The notes beneath the pieces are model-generated. The model did no database searches. It saw nothing but the letters and a program-made list of their open reading frames with translations, and was not told the DNA's origin. This document shows positions 25,301 to 34,088 of a DNA stretch of 64,000 bases, piece after piece (within the stretch, counting starts at the first letter, position 1; the number at the start of each line of letters is the position of its first letter). A program made the position numbers and the translations under genes. This DNA is from Rhea pennata (Eukaryota > Chordata > Aves > Rheiformes > Rheidae), in contig NC_084674.1 of assembly GCF_028389875.1 (NCBI RefSeq), forward strand, positions 8,465,501-8,529,500, in the 5' to 3' direction.

Positions 25301-25769
25301 TATACATATATATATAATGTATTTTATATATCAGATATTTTATGTTCAATTCCTCCTTTGCTAATAAGTTTGAAAGCAATTATTTTATTTACCTTTTGCA
25401 CCCCTTCAAAAGTCATTTACAAAGCAAACTATTTTATTCCACAACTTGTTTTTTCTGTTTGTTTATACTTTTCAAACCCAAATTTTACTCCCGCTTGCAG
25501 ACACAAAATGTGGAAATTACCAAGCAGGAAAACACACTTCTTTGAGTGGAAGCTGGTCTTCAATTAGAAAGTGATCTTTGCCACGCTTGCATGTTTTTCT
25601 CTTGTACTTCTGAAATGACTGACTTACTTTCATGGATTATTTTCTTAAATGCCCTGCTGCATTAGCCTTCAGTCATCTAGTACCTAAGCACTGAGCCATG
25701 GTCGCGTTCATTCGCTCTTTCTGATGGCAACACCAGCTTCTACTAGTCAAGAGCCTGGCGATTACAGAA
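22396..25769. other. Non-coding intronic stretch with TA/TG microsatellite
   Basis: AT-rich intron DNA. The only distinct structure is the alternating purine-pyrimidine run at 25269-25320. A short CAG/CAA-rich patch lies near 23665-23690. No exon is supported. Confidence 0.7.
25269..25320. repeat. (TG)n/(TA)n alternating microsatellite
   Basis: A run of GT, then TA dinucleotides interrupted once by CA, over about 50 bp. It is self-complementary in its TA part, so it could extrude a cruciform; it is most simply a polymorphic microsatellite. Confidence 0.9.
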
Positions 25770-25774
25770 TTTGC

Positions 25775-25870
25775 TCTGATGGAAAGAATTACGGGCTTTA
25801 ATCCCCTTAGGAAGAAGGATACTTGGGTTCACGTCTCCCACACATGTGGTGAGCGCTCTAGCGGATAACA
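25775..25870 (-). mobile_element. Degenerate tRNA-derived SINE-like sequence
   Basis: The plus-strand text 'cttgggttcacgtctcccacacatgtggtgagcgctctagcggataac' parallels the reverse complement of a common archosaur/turtle repeat ('gggttcaagtctcccacatcccaggtgagtgccctaaccac'). On the minus strand this gives a B-box-like region and an A-box-like region in tRNA order. The match is from memory and the copy is worn. Confidence 0.45.
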
Positions 25871-28800
25871 ACTCCGCTAATGAAGAAAAGCGAACCGGAA
25901 CCATTACCACCTCCTGGGTTTCGAAAGCAAAGACTGACCTTTGCTCCCTTTCTGAAAGAAAGAGCTTATGATCCTAATTTCAAGAGAGCGTGAATCCAAA
26001 ATGCTCCCCAGAGGAAGGTGCTTTGCCCTGGATATAGGCAGGATTTAAGGCACATTCCTCCTTTAGCTACTGTGTAGAAAACGTGCAGATTCATCATCTC
26101 CTTCAAGCTGTTCCAGCTAGTATAATTCTTAGGAAATCCCAGCAAATATTAAAGCATTGCCCCCCCCCCAACACACACACACCTTCCCGGAAACACTACC
26201 CATCTGGCCACAGCCCGACCGAACCTTCCCTTTGACACACCAGCTAGCGGAGGGTAAGGAAACGGCATGACCTGCATCTCCCCCGTCTGCATAGGAGAGT
26301 CCCTGCGGAAGAAGACCAATTACCTTCTCAACACACACCTTTAGAAATAGTTGCTCAAACCATTTGCTTTCACAGCAACTGAAGCAATAGTTCAGAAGCC
26401 ATGTTTGGCCCACACAAAAAAGAAAGAAAGAAAGAAAAAAAAAATTAAGAGAGCATGCTTTCTTCCTAAAAAGGCCATAACTTCTAGGTAGGACCTATGC
26501 TGCTGCCAATCACTGCTGCTTCTGACTATCATTACCTTATCAGCAATGCAGTGTTTTCATTCAACATATGACACAGTAAAACATAAAACAAGCATGCATC
26601 ACCAGAGCACGTGGCCAGGCCTCAGATTATTTCTGTTTCACTGCTCAGGCTTGTACTTGACTCAGAAATTAAAGCATGAGCACACGCTTCACTCTATCGT
26701 GTTTTATGGAAACCGTAAATTGAAGATGTTCTTACATATTACCCACTGAGATGGTCATTCCGGTAAGAGGATATACTTTAAATTATAAAAATTTCCAAAG
26801 CAAAATACAAAACCAATTTAAAACCAGAAACATTTGTTTATCAATACACACTTGCTACTGTCTTTCTCCACCTTCTGAGACAGTTTCTTCCAACCTCCTT
26901 TCATGGCATGGGGGCTTACTTTGCCGCACTTAAAAGCTTGTAAAACTTCTAGGCATGCTCTCTCAGATTTGAACTGCTTTAAAAAAGAAACAAACCACAC
27001 CAAAAAAAAAAGATCAACTTCTATGAAACTGTGAAAAGCTGACTCAGAAGCTGCGCAATGGGTCTGATTCAGCTTTCTTAAACGCAGTCCAAGAACCTGG
27101 TCACGTGACCCACCAAACGCCACCCCGAAGACAGGCACGAGCTGCTTTCCAGAGGAGGAAATGCCTGCTTTTCCTCGTAATCCTGCTGCAAAATCTCTTC
27201 AGTAGCACGAGCAGTTATTTATTTATATATCAGATTATTCACTCTGATACGCACAACTCTCTTGTTGTTCGTCCAATGCGCAAAGCCCCAGTTAAGCACA
27301 AACATTTGCCGCTTGGCTCAATGCCAACAAAGACAAATTCTTCTTCTTAGTCAGCGATAAAAGCTCGTTCAGTGCCCACCTCCTCCTCGCATAACCCTGG
27401 AAAGCTGCTAATGATCTTCAGGACACAGTGTAAATGCTATCAAATCCATGAGCTAGCAAAGTAGGAAAGGAAAAATACGTTCTTATAAAGTAAAAGTTTA
27501 CTTTTACTGAAGATATCCTGCCAGCAAACTAACAGGCTACAAGATAACTGACTAATCCTGCCCCCAAAACTCCAAAATACTAAATCTCTTTACAGAATAC
27601 GTGAAAAGTGAAGTGCTATCCTAAAATCAACTGCCAGTCATTTTACATCGCGGACCGCAGGCGCAGTGTGGGATCTCCTACGTATCGGAGAGGCAGCTGG
27701 AGTCTATGGTGGTAACAACGTTCAGACAAAACGAAAAATCTGTCTAATCCATCTTGCAGCAGTCTCACGGCACTGCGTTTCAGGAGACATCTGTTAAAAC
27801 ACCTGGACTTTCTCACCAAGTAGGAACCTACTAAGCTACGGGTAACAGGTATCACGAAGCAGCGTACCGCTTCTAACTTTTGATTCTTCCACCGTCTCAA
27901 TTAAAGCATCTTTGGAGCTGCATGCAAGGAATGCTGTCATTAGCTGAGGGCATCCCTTCAGCTGCAAGCCCACTTCGCTACACTGCATACCTCAATTTCC
28001 AGCACCATATAATTTCAACTTTAGTCTGACAAGCTTTAATAAAGTAGTGATGGATCACCTTAAAATGCATAATAATTCATCTTAAAATAGCATAAATATT
28101 CAGCAGGGCCCAGATATGATATGTTGAAAGCTGTTATATAATTCCTGTGAAGATCTCTGAAAAAGGGCAACATCCAAATGCCGTCAATATAATCTAGATT
28201 AATCAAGAGACAGGGTCCTTACTTAAGAAAAAGTTATTTTAAAAGACTATACAGCAGTATTTTTTCAAAAAAATTACTAAGATAAGCTTTTTTCCTTGAA
28301 TAAACCTTCATGAGAAAAGAAGTAGTAGTAGTAATGAAATATCTTTCTAACAAAAACTGAAACAACACAGAGCACTTCCAGGACTTCAATTTTGCAAAGT
28401 GCTTCAGTCAAAAAATATGGTATTTTACAGGCATCTTTCAATAATCAATTGAAAAATAAGAAATAAAAACCAATCCTGTAGTACACAACTTGTGGTTACA
28501 TCATTATTAAATAGAAGACTAGTTTTTAAAGTACAGTATTAAGAATACATGTAATCATTCTTGGTAACATAGGCAGTAGACAGCAAAACTGATTACTGTC
28601 TGAATAATGAAGTGTGAGTTTTTAAAAAATATTATTACTGTCACTACAGTTACAGCCAATATTTTCACTCTCCTGTCTCTTGTTATGTTCTAATTCTATG
28701 AAAATGTGCTAGCTCTGCAAAAACACAAGGGTCCATGTTAGGAAAGGTTTTTACAAGACAAAAAAACACACTGTTAGTATGTTTAAAAAGAAAAAGAAAA

Positions 28801-28975
28801 GAGAAAGGAAGAAAAAAAAACCTACTATTTTTTCTCCCAATTTCAATTACATTTGCCCAAAGCAAGCCCTTTAAAATCTGCTAGACAGCCTGTGCCTAAC
28901 AATTTTAGTAGAACTAGCTGACAAGCTCTTGGAATATTGAGGCTGGTTTCTAGTAAATACTGAGGCTAAGAAGGC
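25871..28975. other. Non-coding intronic stretch with CpG-retaining patch
   Basis: Contains a C9/(AC)n run at 26160-26183, a purine run near 26418-26445, a perfect CLEAR/E-box palindrome at 27100-27109 and an unusually CpG-rich patch at about 27645-27890. These hint at regulatory DNA in the ATXN7 5' intron. No exon is supported. Confidence 0.65.
27100..27109. promoter_or_regulatory. GTCACGTGAC palindrome (extended E-box / CLEAR-type site)
   Basis: A perfect 10-bp palindrome matching the consensus bound by MiT/TFE (TFEB, MITF) and USF factors. It is isolated in the long ATXN7 intron, about 7 kb from the shared promoter. One decamer of this kind can occur by chance in a window of this size; function is only a possibility. 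Confidence 0.4.
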
Positions 28976-30520
28976 TACACACACTAACATTATTTAAAAT
29001 GAGAAAACACCAACTGGTTTGCCTGATATCAACCTTGGCCAAAATGAGGGAAAAAATCAACAAGGAAATAAAGGATGGTGATAAAATGCTGGATAAAAGG
29101 ATGGTAATGCTTAACACAGGTTTTCAGAAAATAGGTCTTGCCAAATAAATTTGGTATGGTTTTCTGACAAGAATATAGGTTGGACTGGATAAAAATATCT
29201 TGTATTTTGTGACCTACTATACTTAGATCTATAAGATTTAGTGCCACACAACAGTCTGATTTAGAAGGTATTCAACACGAAGAAAACCTGGAATCTAAAA
29301 CCACCTCATAAATTATTAGGATGGCTTAGGAAAAATATTTTAAATCCACCTCATCAATAGTTAAAGTTGTTTTCTTAGCTCTAAAAATCATAGCTTGTTA
29401 TAGCTTTGAAAACTATAAAAAGCTTCTTCCCCTTTAACTTTCTCTGCAGTTGGAAAATAATACACATATATGTATATATTTAAAGAAAAAAGAGGAAGTT
29501 ATAAAGTTAAATTAACTTTAAAAAATTATTTAAGTTTTTTTCATGAAATAAAATTTCAACACATCTCCTCATTAAAAAAAATGGTATACTTAAAAGCCAT
29601 TTTCCAGTAAAAAAGGGCAGTGATGAAAAATCTGAACTGGTTGCACAGACATGCAACATCTTGCAGTACTATACTTACCTAGCTTATACTTCTTGTACCC
29701 AGAGTCACCCGGGAACATTACAGAGCATCATTTCACACTTCTGACAAGGACAGGTGTGTAATAAATTATTACGTATAAGCTGTTTCTGGATTTTACCATA
29801 TGGCATCCACAAGGGAATTTGAGGCAAGAAGGAAAACTACTTCACATTTAACTTGGTTGAACGCCTGTACACACAGGTACTTATTCAAAAAGAGCTGGCA
29901 TGGAGAAAGGTGCTATACCTTGTGTAAGACATCTTTTCCTATTTCATGAATCTCAGTTGACTTCTGAATACTTACTCCTTAAGGATGGCCCAATGCTACT
30001 TAGAATCTTTGTCAGCTATCTGAAGCTTATATAAAAGACTGTAGCTCATTGAATCTGTGCAGAAAACAAGAACTGGTGAGGGACAAACAAATAAGTCAGC
30101 TCTGCTCCAGTGATCTATATTATACATTAAGCTGAATTCATAGAAGAAACATGCTTGTATACAGCCTAGCATAATACATGTTCCATACCCATGGAAAAAA
30201 ATAGCATTTAATACTTAAAAAATGAGGAACTCTGCTTTGAAAAGGAGCAAATCTAAAGACGACTCCAAAGACATAGCGAATACTGAAGTTCATACACAAA
30301 TCCCGCAAGCTAGAACTGGCTTCCTAGGCAAAACACCCACCTCAGGGATGTTTAAAACAGCAAAATAAAGTAGGAAAGAGAACAGAGTATTACATCAATA
30401 TGTAGCATTAGTGAGATTCTTGATGAGGTATTTATCAAGTTCTAGTTCCCATAATAAAATAAAAAAGTTACTGAACACTGATGATGCCTAAAAACCCTAC
30501 CTTAAAAAAAGAAAAACAAT
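28976..30520 (+). mobile_element. Ancient CR1/L3-type LINE remnant (ORF2 pieces)
   Basis: Degenerate plus-strand DNA keeping the order of CR1/L3 ORF2: 'ttcagaaaataggtcttgccaaataaatttgg' with 'ttctgacaagaatataggttgg' near 29120-29185, then 'ggcccaatgctacttagaatctttgtcag' near 29985-30015 (the reverse-transcriptase G-P-x-L-F-x-I-F-I region), then 'catacccatggaaaaaaat' near 30185, and 'ttcttgatgaggtatttatcaagttctagttccc' near 30420-30450. Many indels; no usable frame. Extent and continuity are approximate. Confidence 0.55.
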
Positions 30521-30824
30521 GAATTTGTTCTCTAAATTGCTGTTATGAGCCTAAGGCCCAGAACACAGAAAGATTGTTCTTGAATTAGTAAGAATTTTAT
30601 AATCAGTGGCACGTAAGATGGTAAGAATGGCATAGAAGTCATGAAAAATTATTAACTTTAGCATAAAAATTATTACTCATATGGACTGCTGTATTCTGAA
30701 TTAATTACTCAAGAAGTATCTATCTGTCACTGCTTCATAAAGCTATCAGACCAATATTAGAATGATGACCAAAAAAAAAAAGAAAAAAGTTTGTGTTGGA
30801 TTAAATGACAGAGCATAATACAAA

Positions 30825-31110
30825 GTATTAGAACATGATGGTATAAATAATTGTGGATCTTCACTTGTAATAGCCTTCAGTTCTGATCAGCTCACCTCTA
30901 CAGTGGAAATGGACACAGCTAAGAGAAGAGCAATAAAAATATTAAGTGTAAGTAAGACATTGATGCATCAAGATGCTTAAGACAGTAGTTCAGAGAGGTA
31001 ATCAGTGGGAAAAGAGGGAAAGGCAGCAACAAACCATACTGTATAAAATACATGTAGAGAAGTTCAGTTAGGCCGCCTTCTTCTCCTCTGCCACAATATT
31101 AGGGCTATAC
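30825..31110 (+). mobile_element. Ancient CR1/L3-type LINE remnant (3' ORF2)
   Basis: 'agccttcagttctgatcagctcacctctacagtggaaatgg' and 'agaagagcaataaaaatattaag' correspond in order to the C-terminal ORF2 region of old CR1/L3 copies ('cagttctggtcacctcatct...gaaatgg...agggcaacaaaaatgatta'). It may be a continuation of the remnant upstream. Frames are closed. Confidence 0.55.
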
Positions 31111-32265
31111 CACGGTGATCAATGCCTTAGAAAAAGCATGAATTCGTGGCTTCAAAATATTCTTGGGCCCAAACTTTGTTTAACTAAATGGAAGGTTAGA
31201 TTGTCACATAAAATTAGATCACTCACAAATCACATAATAATATATGAGAATTTCAAGACCAGAAATTACTTATCTATATTTCCTATATTGGAAATTCTTT
31301 ATTCTCTAAACCTCAGGTGGTGTTTTAATGACCACTGCAACAGCACTATAATCCTCTCTCCATAGCACCTTGCAAAGAATCTGACAGTTGTCACTACTGA
31401 AGACAAAGTACTGGCTTGAAACAATCTAGCAGTATGTAAATACCTGCTAAATGCCACCATCCAGAACAAAAAGAACCTTGTGATCACTCACAACCTTAAA
31501 ACAGGAAACTACAGATTATAGCGCACACAGACTTTGTCCTTATCTTACACTGATTTTTCCAAATATCCCTAAAACTGTCAAAACAAAGCACTGACTGAGG
31601 TAGGAAAATAAACGTTTGGAGCAGAACAAGTCAATACACTACTTAGCATCTGAGCCAAAATGAAGAGAGAGTACCATGGCGTCAGACTCTGGACATATGT
31701 CTCTCATATCATCACTGTAGTATGACATATATTACAGTAATGTTGCTAGCTTTAGCACTGCCTAGGTGTCAAAGTCAAAAAGTTCAAAAAGCTAAAACTC
31801 AACATTTGATATTAATAACGCCTTAGTATCTCTTTTCTCCAGACACCCCTGTCCTTTTTTCCAGTGTCAGCTTTGATTAATCTTTCAGGGTAGGAAGAAA
31901 CAACTCTTGCTACGATGTGCTGTTAATAGCTTAACTCTCCAACAAACCACTAAGGCAATCAGAACAATCATTTTTGCCAGGTTCATCAGGAAAAAAACAG
32001 CTGCTGGTGAGCAGGGATCACTTCTCGCTGGCATGCTCCCTGCCCTCCCCATGCTGGCAGTCTGGCAAGGCGTTCTGGTGTGAAGTGGACACTCTGGCAG
32101 GACACCCAGCCGGCACCCCCACCGTAGGCTCAGCCTCCACGACCACAGCACAAGGCCGTGATCACGGTACGCGGCCGGCGCTCAGTCGGGCCATGGCTTG
32201 CTGTGGGCATCAGTGTTGGCACGCTGCCTCCGCTCTACTGGAAACACCAGGCTGCCGCCAGCATG
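31111..32265. other. Non-coding stretch leading to the minisatellite
   Basis: AT-rich to about 31970, then progressively GC-rich. No recognisable exon. Long open frames that begin around 32158-32235 are created by the repeat array that follows. Confidence 0.65.
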
Positions 32266-33585
32266 GCTGCTGTCCCCATCCTCAGTGACACCCTTGAGGA
32301 GCCAAGACCCAGCTCGGCTGCGGTCCCCCTCTCCAGCACCATACTCACAGGGCCAAGACCCAGCTCGGCTGCTGTCCCCATCTCCAGCGCCATACTCACG
32401 GGGCCAAGACCCAGCTCGGCTGCTGTCCCCATCTCCAGCACCATACTCACGGGGCCAAGACCCAGCACGGCTGCTGTCCCCCTCTCCAGCGCCATACTCA
32501 CGGGGCCAAGACCCAGCTCGGCTGCTGTCCCCATCTCCAGCACCATACTCACGGGGCCAAGACCCAGCTCGGCTGCTGTCCCCATCTCCAACGCCATACT
32601 CACGGGGCCAAGACCCAGCTCAGCTGCTGTCCCCATCCTCAGTGACACCCTTGAGGAGCCAAGACCCAGCTCTGCTGCTGTCCCCCTCTCCAACGCCATA
32701 CTCACAGGGCCAAGACCCAGCTCGGCTGCTGTCCCCATCCTCAGTGACACCCTTGAGGAGCCAAGACCCAGCTCTGCTGCTGTTCCCCTCTCCAGTGCCA
32801 TACTCACGGGGCCAAGACCCAGCTCGGCTGCTGTCCCCCTCTCCAACGCCATACTCACGGGGCCAAGACCCAGCTCTGCTGCTGTTCCCCTCTCCAGCGC
32901 CATACTCACGGGGCCAAGACCCAGCTCTGCTGCTGTTCCCCTCTCCAACGCCATACTCAAGGGTCCAAGACCCAGCTCGGCTGCTGTCCCCCTCTCCAAC
33001 GCCATACTCACGGGGCCAAGACCCAGCTCGGCTGCTGTCCCCCTCTCCAACGCCATACTCACGGGGCCAAGACCCGGCTTGGCTGCTGTCCCCATCCTCA
33101 GTGACACCCTTGAGGAGCCAAGACCCAGCTCGGCTGCTGTTCCCCTCTCCAACGCCATACTCAAGTGGTCGAGACCTGGCTCAGCTGCTGTCCCCATCCT
33201 CAGTGACACCCCTGTGGAGCCAAGACCCGGCTTGGCTGCTGTCCCCATCCCCAACGCCATACTCAAGGGTCCAAGACCCAGCTCAGCTGCTGTCCCCATC
33301 CCCAGTGACACCCTTGAGGAGCCAAGACCCGGCATGGCTACTGTCCCCATCCCCAACACCATACTCAAGGGGCCAAGACCCGGCATGGCTGCTGTCCCCA
33401 TCCCCAGTGACACCCCTGTGGAGCCAAGACCCGGCATGGCTACTGTCCCCATCCCCAACGCCATACTCAAGGGTCCAAGACCCAGCTCAGCTGCTGTCCC
33501 CATCCCCAGTGACACCCCTGTGGAGCCAAACCCGGCTCGGCTGCTGTCCCCATCCCCAGCGCCACCCCGGCAGGGCCGAGGCCGG
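32266..33585. repeat. 51-bp minisatellite, about 25 full units plus a partial one
   Basis: The array starts at 32266 (GCTGCTGTCCCC) and repeats with an exact 51-bp period to unit 25, which has lost one base (GAGCCAAACCC for GAGCCAAGACCC near 33530); a partial unit runs to about 33585. Two interleaved types exist. Type A contains CCATACTCAC or CCATACTCAAG. Type B contains CAGTGACACCCTTGAGG or CAGTGACACCCCTGTGG. By order, units 1, 8, 10, 17, 19, 21, 23 and 25 are type B; from 17 on A and B alternate strictly. Because 51 is divisible by three, and the unit lacks stops in three frames, frames of roughly 490 codons stay open on both strands. I read these as a by-product, not genes: no start context, splice structure or known domain supports them. 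Confidence 0.95.
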
Positions 33586-33748
33586 GCGGGAGCCGCCGTC
33601 CCCGCCGCCTCGGCCCAGGCGGGAGCCGGCAGCGCGGGCTGATGGCGGCGCTCGGCGAGGCCGCCTCGAGGGCGAGCATGTGCCGGGGGCATGGCGGGCC
33701 GCGCCGCGCCGGGCGGGGGGCGGCGGGGCCGGGGGCGCGGTGGCGGGC

Positions 33749-33777
33749 AGGAGGAGGAGGAGGAGGAGGAGGAGGAG
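33749..33777. repeat. (AGG)n trinucleotide run
   Basis: About nine GAG/AGG units, giving a pure purine strand on plus. It lies just inside the ATXN7 5' intron, about 60 bp past the inferred exon 1 donor. Polypurine GGA runs can form G-quadruplex or triplex DNA. Confidence 0.9.
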
Positions 33778-33834
33778 CCTGGCTGCGAGCGCGGGGACCG
33801 CCGCCGCCGCCGCCCTCCCCCGTCGGCCCCTCAC

Positions 33835-34005
33835 CTGGCGGGGCCGCCCCTCGCCTGGGCGCCGCTTCCGCGGGGGGCGCCGGCCTCGCCCGCCGCCCGC
33901 CTGCCGCCGCCGCCGCCGGGCCGCGCGTCCGCCGCCAGCCGGCTCAGGCCCCAGCCGCCGCCGCCGCCGCCGCCGCCGCCCCCTCCATGGCCGCCGCTCT
34001 CGCCG
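33835..34005 (-). other. ATXN7: Probable ATXN7 non-coding exon 1 (start approximate)
   Basis: Inferred from the strong minus-strand donor CGCCAG|GTGAGGGG at 33834-33827 and from the divergent layout with THOC7. The 5' end is unknown; I place it between the donor and the ZNF143-like site. It would splice to the acceptor at 3579 (about 30 kb) or to an unseen intermediate exon. No coding role is proposed. Confidence 0.4.
33955..33980. repeat. (CCG)8 run, (CGG)8 in the ATXN7 sense
   Basis: Eight uninterrupted CCG units. On the ATXN7-sense (minus) strand this is a CGG run, probably within the non-coding first exon or at its edge. It is unrelated to the CAG disease repeat but of a type that expands in other 5' UTRs (for example FMR1). 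Confidence 0.9.
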
Positions 34006-34008
34006 GCT

Positions 34009-34020
34009 GCATTGTGGGAA
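34009..34020. promoter_or_regulatory. ZNF143/Staf-like site (GCATTGTGGGAA)
   Basis: On the minus strand this reads TTCCCACAATGC, very close to the Staf/ZNF143 consensus core CCCAnAATGC. It sits 50 bp upstream of the THOC7 start codon, in the interval shared by both promoters. ZNF143 commonly marks bidirectional CpG-island promoters. The embedded GTGGGAA is also an RBPJ-type core, so the factor is not certain. Confidence 0.6.
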
Positions 34021-34069
34021 GCTGACCTCACTCGCTGCCGCCGCCCCGCCGGCTCCGCCGCTCGCCGCC

Positions 34070-34088
34070 ATGGGGGCCGTGACCGACG
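34070..34088 (+). CDS. THOC7: THOC7 coding exon 1
   Basis: Encodes M-G-A-V-T-D plus the first base of Asp7. Donor G|GTGGGT. The alternative donor four bases downstream (GG|GTGAGA) would break the frame with exon 2, so the first is chosen. Confidence 0.93.

Larger units (their letters stand above)
3579..33834 (-). other. ATXN7: ATXN7 5'-UTR intron (about 30 kb) from the distal promoter
   Basis: Between a strong minus-strand donor in the shared promoter (CGCCAG|GTGAGG at 33834) and the acceptor of the ATG exon (3579) lies about 30 kb with no recognisable coding exon. In human ATXN7 the coding start is likewise separated from non-coding first exons near THOC7 by tens of kilobases (from memory). 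Further non-coding exons may exist here but cannot be recognised without transcripts. Confidence 0.65.

Noticed and set aside
32158..33642. 494-codon plus-strand frame and about 485-codon minus-strand frame over the minisatellite, and a 632-codon frame running to 34096
   Set aside because: They arise because a stop-free 51-bp unit is repeated in phase and then meets a stop-poor CpG island. There is no known domain, no splice structure and no reason to prefer one frame. The SPSPAPYS-like unit only superficially resembles RNA polymerase II tail repeats.
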